DNA of 64,000 nucleotides. Source: Syntrophomonas sp. DTU019 (GTDB lineage: Bacteria; Bacillota; Syntrophomonadia; Syntrophomonadales; Syntrophomonadaceae). The position numbers and the translations under genes were made by a program. Under the pieces are notes generated by a model. That model was given only the letters and a program-made list of their open reading frames with translations, was not told the origin of the DNA and made no database searches. Positions 7,235-15,680 of this stretch are shown here, piece after piece; the first letter of the stretch is position 1, and each line of letters begins with the position of its first letter. Location of the stretch: contig CAJYDM010000003.1 of assembly GCA_913757435.1 (NCBI GenBank), forward strand, positions 295,108 to 359,107, given 5' to 3'.

Positions 7235-8074
7235 TTGGCGGTACAATATTTGCGCAATGAAGTAGTACAGCGGCTGAGGGATGAATCCAATCGAGGCCGG
7301 TCTTTGCTTATGTTCGGAGCCGGAACCGGATTAACTGCCAAATGCGCTGATCTGGGTGGCGCTGACCTGGTGGCAGTTTATTCCACGGCTAAATGCCGAA
7401 TGATGGGATTGCCCACCTTACTTGCCTGGATGCCCTATGATGACTGTAATGACCGGGTTAGAGAAATGGCCCTGGAGATCCTTCCAGTGGTCAAGGAGGC
7501 ACCGTGCATTGCAGGCATTGGTGCCCACAACCCGGCTATCAAGCTGGAGAACATCATTGATGAAATGCTGATGCTAGGCTTTTCTGGGATCACCAACGAG
7601 CCTTTTGCGGGGCTGTACGGAGTACAATTCGCCCGGCAATTAGAGGACGCCGGGATCGGTTTCAGCCGCGAGGTGGAATTGATAAAGACCGCACATCAGA
7701 TGGATGTGTTCACCGTTGCCTGGGCTTTCAATGAAACCGAAGCCGGCATTATGGCAGAAGCTGGCGCTGATGTGATCGGAGCCATCGTGGGGGTAACCAG
7801 CGGTGGTCTTACCGGGGCCAAAGAGGTATTGACATTGGAGTCGGCCACCTCTGAAGTTCAGAAAATGTGTGCTGCCGCTCGCAGCGTAAACCCGGAGGTT
7901 TTAGTTTTGACCCATGGCGGTCCTTTTGCCGATGTGGATACGGCACAGTATTCCATTGTAAATTCTGACGCTGATGGATATGCCTCCGGATCAAGCGGGG
8001 AGCGTACCCCAACCGAAAATGCGGTTATAGCTATAACCAGGGAATATAAAAATATTTCTAAAACCGCGCCTTGA
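7235..8074 (+). CDS. Phosphoenolpyruvate hydrolase-family TIM-barrel protein, copy 2
   Basis: A 279-residue paralog of the 4152 product. It has the matching N-terminal MFGAGTGLTAKCADLGGADL loop, LAWMPYDDCNDRV in place of LAGLMPYGDANQIV, VGVTSGGLTGA, and LTHGGPFADVDTAQY. The start is TTG 7235, nine bases after AGGAGG (7220-7225); an upstream in-frame ATG at 7205 overlaps the UPF0261 stop. It differs from copy 1 at many loop positions (for example YSTAKCRMMG versus YNSGLFRMDG), so the two may act on different substrates or form a heteromer. It is the last gene of the five-gene module and is followed by a terminator hairpin. Confidence 0.85.
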   Translation: MAVQYLRNEVVQRLRDESNRGRSLLMFGAGTGLTAKCADLGGADLVAVYSTAKCRMMGLPTLLAWMPYDDCNDRVREMALEILPVVKEAPCIAGIGAHNPAIKLENIIDEMLMLGFSGITNEPFAGLYGVQFARQLEDAGIGFSREVELIKTAHQMDVFTVAWAFNETEAGIMAEAGADVIGAIVGVTSGGLTGAKEVLTLESATSEVQKMCAAARSVNPEVLVLTHGGPFADVDTAQYSIVNSDADGYASGSSGERTPTENAVIAITREYKNISKTAP

Positions 8075-8118
8075 AATCAATCACGATGACTGCGACTACC
8101 TGATAGATATGTGACAGT

Positions 8119-8158
8119 AAAAAAGGCGGGACGAAGGATCAACTCCTCCTGTCCCGCC
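8119..8158 (-). terminator. Intrinsic terminator shared by converging genes
   Basis: GGCGGGAC (8125-8132) pairs with GTCCCGCC (8151-8158) around an 18-base loop. On the minus strand the hairpin is followed by six T residues (AAAAAA on the plus strand, 8119-8124), so it terminates the lipoprotein gene. It may also stop the RLP operon coming from the left. Confidence 0.8.
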
Positions 8159-8170
8159 CTGACGTTAGAT

Positions 8171-8866
8171 TTAGTTGCCGCCTGGTGCCTGAGGAACGTT
8201 CATAGTGGTTATGGTGGTGCCAGCAGGTATTTCAAACAGGCTGTTGTCCTGAGGGCCGATTTGATAATTCTTGTATTCAATCACTATTGGACCTTCAGAG
8301 GTAGTCTGCTCTATTCTTACCGGCATGCCGATGTCCTTGCGCAACCACATTTTAGTGGTATCGGTGCCTTCTGTAGTGGTTACTACCAGACAGTCGTGGC
8401 CGTCCTTTTTCTCTTCTCCGACTACGTTGAATTTCGAAATATCACCGCTCTCATCAGCCCACTCATTGGGAAGTTCCGCAGCATTCTGCGGGGAGGTTAT
8501 TTTCATGGCGGTTTTGGCATCAGGGTTGTACATATATACCTCTCCCTGGGCATTGGTGATAGTAATCATCTTCATTCCCATGGTTTCCATTTCCATTCTC
8601 ACTTTTTCATCGCTGATGTACATCTTGCCAGAGGTGTTCAGCGACTGTCCCTGACCGCTTATGGTCATTACCATGTCGAATGACATATGTTTGGCCTGGC
8701 TGGCCGATTTCATAAGGTCACTAAGCCTGTTGTCGACGTTCTGTTGTTGCTGGGCTGGAGGTGTCTGTGACGCTGCCGGGGTGCCCTCTTCCTTGTTGCC
8801 GGCACAACCTGCCAGGCTGCTCAGCATCAAGGTTAATACCAACGCTGCTACGATCCATCTCTTCAT
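8171..8866 (-). CDS. LolA-like lipoprotein
   Basis: A 231-residue secreted lipoprotein. The N-terminus has KRW, a hydrophobic core and the lipobox LAGC (Cys21), followed by a Ser/Pro/Gln-rich linker. The remainder resembles LolA/LppX-like beta-sheet domains that shield lipids: GKMYISDEKVRMEMETMGMK, then NAQGEVYMYNPDAKTAMKI, and near the end MWLRKDIGMPVRIE. The ATG at 8866 is preferred over an earlier in-frame start because AAAGGGG lies just upstream and the signal peptide begins there. It is probably anchored on the outer face of the membrane; its cargo is unknown. It is a single-gene unit facing the RLP operon. Confidence 0.8.
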   Translation of the reverse strand: MKRWIVAALVLTLMLSSLAGCAGNKEEGTPAASQTPPAQQQQNVDNRLSDLMKSASQAKHMSFDMVMTISGQGQSLNTSGKMYISDEKVRMEMETMGMKMITITNAQGEVYMYNPDAKTAMKITSPQNAAELPNEWADESGDISKFNVVGEEKKDGHDCLVVTTTEGTDTTKMWLRKDIGMPVRIEQTTSEGPIVIEYKNYQIGPQDNSLFEIPAGTTITTMNVPQAPGGN

Positions 8867-9099
8867 CAATACTGCCCCTTTCTTTACATAAATTTTCCTC
8901 ACCTGTTTGCAGAGTAACAATAATGCCTCAAGCTGTCAAACCCTGTTTATCAGGTAATCATACCGTTTTTCTACAAAAATACAAATCCGCCCGCGGTAAC
9001 TAATACCGGGGCGGATGACAGGGTCAGTATGATTTAGGGTTATCTTTAAATAATAAAAGACTACTACGTCGAGGAGCAGGGAGATTTATTCGCCTTTAT

Positions 9100-9309
9100 C
9101 TACTTTAAGATATCCTTGGCTCGGGAACAGGTTTTCATATGGCCTCTTTCAATACCATCACAAAAGGGCATGGATTTTGATTGACCGCAGCGGCATAAGG
9201 CGAACGGTTCCTGACGGGGAATGGTCTTGCCGTTATCGTCTATCAAGTCGGCATGGCCGGCAATAATTATGGGACCCTGATTCAAAATCTGAATGCGCGT
9301 ATCTGCCAT
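9100..9309 (-). CDS. CDGSH iron-sulfur domain protein
   Basis: A 69-residue protein containing the CDGSH cluster motif CRCGQSKSMPFCDGIERGH (near residues 39-57), which binds a [2Fe-2S] cluster through three Cys and one His. Small one-domain CDGSH proteins of this length are common in anaerobic Firmicutes. The start at 9309 is supported by GGAGG about ten bases upstream; the longer open frame to 9483 has no RBS. It probably takes part in electron transfer or iron-sulfur handling; its partners are not evident from context. Confidence 0.88.
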   Translation of the reverse strand: MADTRIQILNQGPIIIAGHADLIDDNGKTIPRQEPFALCRCGQSKSMPFCDGIERGHMKTCSRAKDILK

Positions 9310-9483
9310 TTCATAACCTCCTGCAATTGCTATTTTATCTTTCCCATAGCAGGCTTGCCGCATGCATGAAGTCACTATGGCAGCAGTTATGAATATGGAT
9401 TTAAAGGACTCATTAGGGCCAAAAAGGCTGAAAAATGGCCTCAAATAGACGTTACCATGTGAGAATGCTGATAAAATCGGCAC

Positions 9484-9899
9484 ATCCAGGCTAAGCCTAT
9501 TTGTCTAATTAATTGTAAATCCGCTATTATAACATAGGAATATCCAAAATAGAACATCAAAGACCAACAAAATCGGCCATTCTCAAGCTAAATTCCGGAC
9601 AGACTTGCCGGAAGCGGGGGAACCAATATTGGGGTGAATCCAGTTTATCTGGTAGGGCCACCCACAGCCCGAATCCGTCAGCTAACCTCGCCAGCGTTTT
9701 CAGGGGGAGAATGGGGAATTGAATTCCTTCTTAATTAAAAGCCTGCATAATTCTCAATTGAAGGTGTTTCCCTTTTTCCTAAATTACTTCGGTGATATTA
9801 ATTGGTTCGAATGGTCACCTTATTAATGAACGACCGGTTGCATTATGCATACGGGCTATATTTCTTTGCTATTAAGCGAGAAATGAAGGAAGGGATGTA
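9484..9899. other. Intergenic region, no gene seen
   Basis: About 415 bases between the CDGSH gene and the ABC transporter operon. I see no convincing reading frame, repeat or RNA. The AT-rich part near 9730-9890 presumably holds the promoter of the transporter operon, but no clear -35/-10 pair at proper spacing was found. Confidence 0.5.
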
Positions 9900-11096
9900 A
9901 TGGAAAAAATCAAAGTTCAAAATCTAACCAAGATCTACGGCCATAATACGGATAAAGCACTGCAAATGGTGCATAATGGCTCAAGCAACCAGGAAATACG
10001 GGAAAAGACCAAACAGGTGGTCGGGGTCAGAGATGCTTCTTTTGCCGTAGAGCAGGGTGAATGTTTCGTAATTATGGGTCTTTCAGGCAGTGGCAAATCG
10101 AGTTTGCTGCGCTGCATAAACCGTCTTATTAAGGCGACAGAGGGACAGATATTAATAGATGGTGAGGATGTCAACCAAATGTCATCGCAGCGCTTGGAGA
10201 AGCTTCGCCAAGAGAAAATGGCTATGGTCTTTCAGCGCTTCGCTTTACTGCCTCACCGGACGATTTTAGATAATATCGCTTATGGCCTGGAAGTACAGGG
10301 CGTACAACGCCCGGTACGATTGGAAAAAGCCAGTCAGGCCTTAGAATTGGTCGGGTTAAAGGGATGGGAAGATTCTTATCCCGACAGTCTGAGCGGCGGT
10401 ATGCAGCAGCGGGTGGGTATTGCCCGGGCTTTAGCCACCGATCCTGATATTCTGCTTATGGATGAACCATTTAGCGCCCTGGACCCTCTGATCAGGCAGG
10501 ATATGCAGGATGAACTTTTGGATATCCAACAAAAGCTGCAAAAAACCATTTTATTTGTCACTCATGATCTGGACGAAGCCTTGAAAGTTGGGGACCGTAT
10601 AGCCTTGATGAAAGATGCCCGAATAGTGCAGATAGGCAATCCCGAAGAGATACTGCTTTCACCAGCCAGTGATTATGTGGCTCGTTTTGTGGAAAATGTC
10701 AATCGTTCACGGGCCTTGACAGCCTCAGCAGTGATGGTCAAACCCCGCGCGGTGGCCCATCCCAAAGACGGTCCTTTAACCGCCCTGACCTTTATGGAAA
10801 GACACGGTTTATCCACTATATTTGTAACCGACCGTAGCGGACGATTGCAGGGATATGTACAGGCTGAAGACGCCTCGGATCTGGTTGATAAGGGCATCAG
10901 AGAGTTGGATGGTATAATTCAGCATGACATGCCTACTGCCGCACCAGATACTATGCTGGCTGACATTCTGGATACTCTGGCTTACTGCAAGGTGCCTGTT
11001 GCGGTTATTGATGAGCAAAGCAAATTAAAAGGTGTACTGGTGCGAGGTTCCGTAATCGCAGGCCTGGCCGGTGAGAGGAGAGGAAGTCATGAATAG
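9900..11096 (+). CDS. proV: Glycine betaine/proline-type ABC transporter ATP-binding protein with CBS domains
   Basis: A 398-residue ATPase. The Walker A GLSGSGKSS is near residue 60, the signature LSGGMQQRVGIARAL near residue 165, and Walker B ILLMDEPFSALDPL near residue 185. It has the ProV/OpuAA hallmarks of a long N-terminal extension (KALQMVHNGSSNQEI) and about 130 C-terminal residues with two CBS-like repeats (FVTDRSGRLQGYV; VAVIDEQSKLKGVL) that sense ionic strength in OpuA. It energises uptake of compatible solutes under osmotic stress. The ATG follows AGGAAGGGA. The gene overlaps the permease gene. Confidence 0.93.
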   Translation: MEKIKVQNLTKIYGHNTDKALQMVHNGSSNQEIREKTKQVVGVRDASFAVEQGECFVIMGLSGSGKSSLLRCINRLIKATEGQILIDGEDVNQMSSQRLEKLRQEKMAMVFQRFALLPHRTILDNIAYGLEVQGVQRPVRLEKASQALELVGLKGWEDSYPDSLSGGMQQRVGIARALATDPDILLMDEPFSALDPLIRQDMQDELLDIQQKLQKTILFVTHDLDEALKVGDRIALMKDARIVQIGNPEEILLSPASDYVARFVENVNRSRALTASAVMVKPRAVAHPKDGPLTALTFMERHGLSTIFVTDRSGRLQGYVQAEDASDLVDKGIRELDGIIQHDMPTAAPDTMLADILDTLAYCKVPVAVIDEQSKLKGVLVRGSVIAGLAGERRGSHE

Positions 11097-11919
11097 TATT
11101 CCTAGATTACCGCTAGCCCGATGGACCGACCAAAGCATCGATTTCCTGCAGGGACATTGGGGTGCCTCCACACAGGCCTTCTCCGAGCAATTGGAAAGCT
11201 TTATTAAAGGGCTGCAGCTGATTCTAATCAGTATCCCGCCGGAGCTGTTTATTCTCGTTATGGTACTCCTGGCCTGGTGGCTAACCGGCGGTAAAATGGC
11301 CATATTCTCATTGATTGGTTTGTTTTTCATTTACAATGTGCAGTTATGGGCAGTCACTATGGAGACCTTAGCTATGGTGATAGCAGCTGTTCTATTGTGT
11401 GCCGTGATAGGGATTCCATTAGGCATTCTATCTGCAAAAAGCATTACTGCTCATCGAATTATTGCCCCGGTTTTGGATTTCATGCAGACACTGCCAGCTT
11501 TTGTTTACTTATTGCCGGCTATTCCCTTTTTCGGGTTAGGCGTGGTTCCGGGGGTTCTTACTACTATAATTTTTGCCATGCCCCCGGTGATAAGACTCAC
11601 CGACCTTGGCCTTAGACAGGTTCCAGAAGAATTAATCGAACTGGGTAAATCGTTTGGCTCCACCTTTTTTCAGATGCTGTTTAAGATTGAATTGCCTCTG
11701 GCCCGAGCGACAATACTAGCAGGGATCAACCAATGTATTATGCTGTCACTGTCCATGGTGGTCATCGCTGCTATGATAGGCGCCAAAGGCTTAGGTGGTG
11801 TGGTCTGGAGAGCCATACAGACGCTTAAATTCGGAATGGGGTTTGAAGCAGGAGTGGCTATCGTGGTGATTGCCATTATCCTGGATAGGATAACTCAGAA
11901 TCTAGGAAAGAATAAATAG
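11089..11919 (+). CDS. proW: Glycine betaine/proline-type ABC transporter permease
   Basis: A 276-residue inner-membrane permease of the ProW/OpuAB type. It has several hydrophobic segments and the conserved permease loop ELGKSFGSTFFQMLFKIELP, which contacts the ATPase. PVLDFMQTLPAFVYLLPAIPF is the typical substrate-pathway helix. The ATG at 11089 overlaps the proV stop by eight bases and has GGAGAGGAAG upstream; a GTG-initiated form from 11071 is possible. It is the second gene of a three-gene uptake operon. Confidence 0.93.
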   Translation: MNSIPRLPLARWTDQSIDFLQGHWGASTQAFSEQLESFIKGLQLILISIPPELFILVMVLLAWWLTGGKMAIFSLIGLFFIYNVQLWAVTMETLAMVIAAVLLCAVIGIPLGILSAKSITAHRIIAPVLDFMQTLPAFVYLLPAIPFFGLGVVPGVLTTIIFAMPPVIRLTDLGLRQVPEELIELGKSFGSTFFQMLFKIELPLARATILAGINQCIMLSLSMVVIAAMIGAKGLGGVVWRAIQTLKFGMGFEAGVAIVVIAIILDRITQNLGKNK

Positions 11920-11935
11920 GAAAGGGGAAATTGAT

Positions 11936-12856
11936 TTGTTGATGAAACGAAGGATGGCATTACTGTTGGTCGTGGTTATGATGGCTGCTTTCGCAGTGGG
12001 AGGGTGTTCTAACAATACTGCTAATCCCCCTGCAGGGGATCAGAGTGTGAAGGAGCAGTTTAAGGGCAAGATTATAGGTATCGATCCCGGGGCTGGACTC
12101 ATGCAGGCTACCGACAAAGCTGTTGAACAGTATGGTCTGGATTACGAGGTTGTTGAAGGAAGCGACGCCACTATGGCGGCTGCCTTGAAGCAAGCCATTG
12201 ATAATAAGGAATGGGTGATCGTAACCGGATGGACTCCACATTGGAAATTTGCCCGCTGGGACCTGAAATTCTTGGAAGACCCCAAGAAAGTATATGGTGA
12301 GGCGGAAACTATCAATACCATAGTGCGCAAAGGCCTCAAAGCCGACATGCCTGAAGTGTACGAGGTTTGTGATGCTTTCAAATGGGACGGCAAACAGATC
12401 GGTTCCGCCATGGCATTAGCTGAAGATTTGGGCGATGATAAGGCTGCTGCCCGCAAGTGGGTGCAGGAAAACCAGGAATTGGTGAACAGCTGGCTGCCTG
12501 AAGGATATGATGCCTCCCAGACTACCACTAACTTTGACAAAGGACAGGTGGAGCTGCTCTATGTGGAATGGGCCTGTGCTAGGGCAGAAACCCATGTAAT
12601 GGCCGATGTGCTGCAGAATATTATGGGGTATCAAGTGGAAATGACTCCGGTAGGGGCGGGAGCCATGTATGAAGGCCTGGCTGCCGGTGAAGGTGATGCC
12701 ATATTTACCGCCTGGCTGCCCATTACTCATGGTGATTACATGGCAGCGGTCAAAGACAAGGTGGAAGATCTGGGGCCCAGCTTTGAAGATGCCCGTATCG
12801 GGTTAGTAGTACCTAGCTATGTGACTATCAATTCTATTGAAGAACTGATGAAATAA
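11936..12856 (+). CDS. proX: Glycine betaine ABC transporter substrate-binding lipoprotein
   Basis: A 306-residue OpuAC/ProX-like binding protein with a lipoprotein signal peptide (MKRRMALLLVVVMM core, lipobox VGGC). Trp-rich ligand-cage segments are visible: VIVTGWTPHWKFARWDL and FTAWLPITHGDYM, as in betaine binders that hold quaternary ammonium groups by cation-pi contacts. The TTG at 11936 has the best spacing to AGGAAAGGGG (11918-11927); ATG 11942 is the alternative. It captures betaine-type osmoprotectants at the cell surface and delivers them to ProW. A strong terminator closes the operon. Confidence 0.93.
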   Translation: MLMKRRMALLLVVVMMAAFAVGGCSNNTANPPAGDQSVKEQFKGKIIGIDPGAGLMQATDKAVEQYGLDYEVVEGSDATMAAALKQAIDNKEWVIVTGWTPHWKFARWDLKFLEDPKKVYGEAETINTIVRKGLKADMPEVYEVCDAFKWDGKQIGSAMALAEDLGDDKAAARKWVQENQELVNSWLPEGYDASQTTTNFDKGQVELLYVEWACARAETHVMADVLQNIMGYQVEMTPVGAGAMYEGLAAGEGDAIFTAWLPITHGDYMAAVKDKVEDLGPSFEDARIGLVVPSYVTINSIEELMK

Positions 12857-12873
12857 GCACATCAAACAGCGTA

Positions 12874-12902
12874 GATCCCCGCACCGGCGGGGATCTTTTT
12901 TA
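12874..12902 (+). terminator. Intrinsic terminator of the betaine transporter operon
   Basis: GATCCCCGC (12874-12882) pairs with GCGGGGATC (12887-12895) around ACCG and is followed by TTTTTTT. Confidence 0.93.
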
Positions 12903-12991
12903 GGTGTACCGGCGTATGCGCTGTACAATGTGTGTGAAGGCACCCGGTGCGGGTTAATAAGGCTAAAGCACACAGGGCATTGGTATGTTTT

Positions 12992-13519
12992 TTATTTGGC
13001 ATTCTTGATAGTCTGGTCGAATTGGTTTATCTTGTATTCCAGTTTGCTGTTCTTTAAATTGGCCCTGATTTCATCCATTTTTTCTTCAGGCCTCGCACCC
13101 CGGTTACCATAGAGCTCATCAACCAACATCATGATATCCTCAACAATGTTGTTGTATTTCGGATCCGTAATACTATTTATTTCATCACTGTGGTCAAATG
13201 AACTATGTACCTGAAGGTTCACCCAGGCTGCATCGATTTCAGCACCGAGCTTCTTGAATTCTTCATTTGAGTAGTCCTTGTTTATATCTTCCCTTAGCAG
13301 GGGTTTGGTCTGTTCCCATAAAGCAGTAACATGCTCTTTATAGGTGCTGTTATCTTCCTTACTGCTCCTATCAAAGCTAATCCTGGCAGAGACTTCTGTA
13401 TCAGCTTTCTTTACAGGGGCACTGGTCTGTTTGTTCTCAACCGGAGTTTCGCTTTTGCCACAAGATGAAGCCATCATAACGATGATTAACATAATTAAAA
13501 TTGAGAACGCTTTTTTCAC
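12992..13519 (-). CDS. Small lipoprotein of unknown function
   Basis: A 175-residue protein with a short basic N-terminus, a hydrophobic core and the lipobox ASSC (Cys20), followed by a Lys/Glu/Ser-rich linker. The mature part is highly charged and helical (RSSKEDNSTYKEHVTALWEQ and beyond). No known domain is recognised. It is probably anchored to the outside of the cytoplasmic membrane. It stands alone, converging on the betaine operon. The start is ATG with a GGAGGTATAGAAG-like RBS upstream. Confidence 0.75.
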   Translation of the reverse strand: MKKAFSILIMLIIVMMASSCGKSETPVENKQTSAPVKKADTEVSARISFDRSSKEDNSTYKEHVTALWEQTKPLLREDINKDYSNEEFKKLGAEIDAAWVNLQVHSSFDHSDEINSITDPKYNNIVEDIMMLVDELYGNRGARPEEKMDEIRANLKNSKLEYKINQFDQTIKNAK

Positions 13520-13931
13520 CGCTTCTATACCTCCAACTCTTCTTTAATCTCATAACTGACTGTATCGTATTATCAGTTGCCCGCAGAATGCGTAGACCGT
13601 GACCTCCTCTATATTTCTCTTGCGTATACCGCTAGTTCACGAGCCTGCCTCGTACTCTACAAAGCTCAGCACATGATAGTAATTAAAAATGCCTCTTCTA
13701 TTGATGTAAGGCCATCAGTCTTCGGTTTCCAGGCTTTTTTATCACCATCCCCTTACAAGTTTTACTAATTATATTATAAATTTTTCCATTAAACCATATT
13801 AATATCAAACATAGCTCGGCCATTTAACATGGCTAGTATTAGACTCACATTTGCGTTAAACCGACTTCCTGGGATAACCTTTGATTTGTTCTCTGAAAAC
13901 AATAATATGCGGGATGTTTAAATATATGGCC
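13520..13931. other. Intergenic region, no gene seen
   Basis: About 410 bases between the small lipoprotein gene and the DUF853 ATPase gene. No reading frame with an RBS or recognisable similarity is visible. The AT-rich right part may carry nothing but spacer. Confidence 0.5.
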
Positions 13932-15479
13932 CTACTTCCGTAAAAACGAGCCTAGCAGGCCGCGTACCAGTTCACGGGCTACCTGGCGACCCACCGTATT
14001 TACTGCCGTTTTGGCCATCTTCTCCATGGTGCTGTCGGCTTTGCGGCCTCGTTTTCGCGTTGTGCTTGGTTTTCCATAAGTGTCTTCATATTTACCCCTT
14101 CTGGCACTGCGGTTCCGGGCTTCTTCTGCCTGTGCAGCTTTCTTTTCCCGATCCATTTTATCCTGCAGAAATTCATAGGCTGAATCACGGTCCACGCTGT
14201 GCAGGTATTTGCCTCGCCAGGGGGAGCGTTCCAACTCCTGGTTTTTCCTGGCTTCAGGGGCTGGTCCTACCATGCTGCGGGGGGGCAGTATGAAAGCCTT
14301 TTCCACTACAGAAGGGCGTCCTTTCTCATCCAAAAAGGACACCAGGGCTTCTCCCACTCCCAGTTCGGTGATGACTTTTTCCACATCGAAAGCCGGATTC
14401 TGCCGGAAGGTTTGGCCTGCAGCCTTGATAGCCTTCTGATCCCCGGGGGTATAGGCGCGCAGAGCATGCTGCACCCGGTTGCCCAATTGTCCTAAAATCC
14501 GATCGGGGATGTCGGCAGGATTCTGGCTGATGAAATAAATGCCAATGCCTTTGGAACGGATCAACCGCACCACCTGCTCAATTCTTTCTATCAGCACCTT
14601 GGGGGCGTCATTAAACAACAGGTGAGCCTCGTCAAAGAAGAAAACCATTTTAGGCTTTTCAGGGTCACCCACCTCGGGCAGTTCCTCGAACAACTCCGAT
14701 AACAGCCACAACATAAAGGTGGAATAAAGAGTAGGAGATTGGAACAACTGAGTGCATTCCAGAATATTGATTACCCCCATGCCATCGGCATCGGTTTGGA
14801 ACAGGTCTTTAATGTCCAACGCCGGCTCTCCGAAAAACATATCCCCGCCCTGCTCTTCCAGGACCAGCAGGGCGCGCTGTATGGCGCCAATGGACTGTTT
14901 GGACATGGTACCATACTCAATCGTAAACTGTGAGGCGTTTTCCGCTACATAGACCAGCATGGATTTCAGGTCTTTCAAGTCCAGCAATAAGAGCCCTTGG
15001 TCGTCAGCGATGCGAAACACCAGATTTAAGACTCCGCTTTGGATTTCGGTGAGATTAAGGAGTCGGGCTAGGAGCAGGGGACCCATTTCTGAAACCGTGG
15101 TCCGCACCGGCAAGCCTTGTTTGCCGAAAACATCCCAATAATGTACCGGGAAAGCTCGATATTGAAAACCCTTTAGTCCTAACTGTGCTATCCGTTCAGC
15201 TATCTTGGGATTGTTGCCGCCTGCCTCTACCATTCCGGACAGATCCCCCTTAATGTCTGAAAGGAAAACCGGGGTGCCTATGGAACTAAAGGCTTCAGCC
15301 AGGACCTGCAGGGTAATAGTTTTGCCGGTGCCAGTGGCTCCGGTTATCAAGCCATGGCGATTGGCCATATTGGCCAGCAGGTATAAGTCGTGTTCTCCTC
15401 GGGCAATAAAGAGATTGCTGTCCAGGATGCTCACTTCCTTTACTCTCTTATTTATTTCAATGGTTTCATAATTCAACAT
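13932..15479 (-). CDS. HerA-like ATPase, DUF853 family
   Basis: A 515-residue protein of the helicase HerA-like/DUF853 group. The Walker A is [14 protein letters not shown] (near residue 48), followed by [12 protein letters not shown]. Walker B-like [17 protein letters not shown] is near residue 280, with a sensor region [12 protein letters not shown] and the arginine-finger-like [16 protein letters not shown]. The C-terminus (about residues 430-515) is Lys/Arg-rich and low-complexity, then ends in a hydrophobic helix. The family has a FtsK/HerA-type motor fold; its cellular role is unproven. It is monocistronic and divergent from the rlmD-like gene. Confidence 0.9.
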   Translation of the reverse strand: MLNYETIEINKRVKEVSILDSNLFIARGEHDLYLLANMANRHGLITGATGTGKTITLQVLAEAFSSIGTPVFLSDIKGDLSGMVEAGGNNPKIAERIAQLGLKGFQYRAFPVHYWDVFGKQGLPVRTTVSEMGPLLLARLLNLTEIQSGVLNLVFRIADDQGLLLLDLKDLKSMLVYVAENASQFTIEYGTMSKQSIGAIQRALLVLEEQGGDMFFGEPALDIKDLFQTDADGMGVINILECTQLFQSPTLYSTFMLWLLSELFEELPEVGDPEKPKMVFFFDEAHLLFNDAPKVLIERIEQVVRLIRSKGIGIYFISQNPADIPDRILGQLGNRVQHALRAYTPGDQKAIKAAGQTFRQNPAFDVEKVITELGVGEALVSFLDEKGRPSVVEKAFILPPRSMVGPAPEARKNQELERSPWRGKYLHSVDRDSAYEFLQDKMDREKKAAQAEEARNRSARRGKYEDTYGKPSTTRKRGRKADSTMEKMAKTAVNTVGRQVARELVRGLLGSFLRK

Positions 15480-15680
15480 CGACCGAGGTAATTCCTACAG
15501 TGGTTCAGGCTAACTTATAGTCCGTGGATTTCTTAATTTGGGGTATGATAACAATAACACAGAATTAATGTAGATGAGCAATTCAATGACAAAATGGTGG
15601 CATTCCCTCATTAGCCCATCTTTTGTACCAAATGGAAGTCACTTTTTAATTGATTCTAGGGATAACAAGCCAGACGGGGA

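Noticed and set aside
9838..9862. TTGCAT...TATATT as promoter of the betaine operon
   Set aside because: The spacing is 13 bases, too short for a sigma-A promoter.
13577..13768. 63-codon frame between the small lipoprotein and DUF853 genes
   Set aside because: No RBS, no similarity, and low-quality amino-acid composition.
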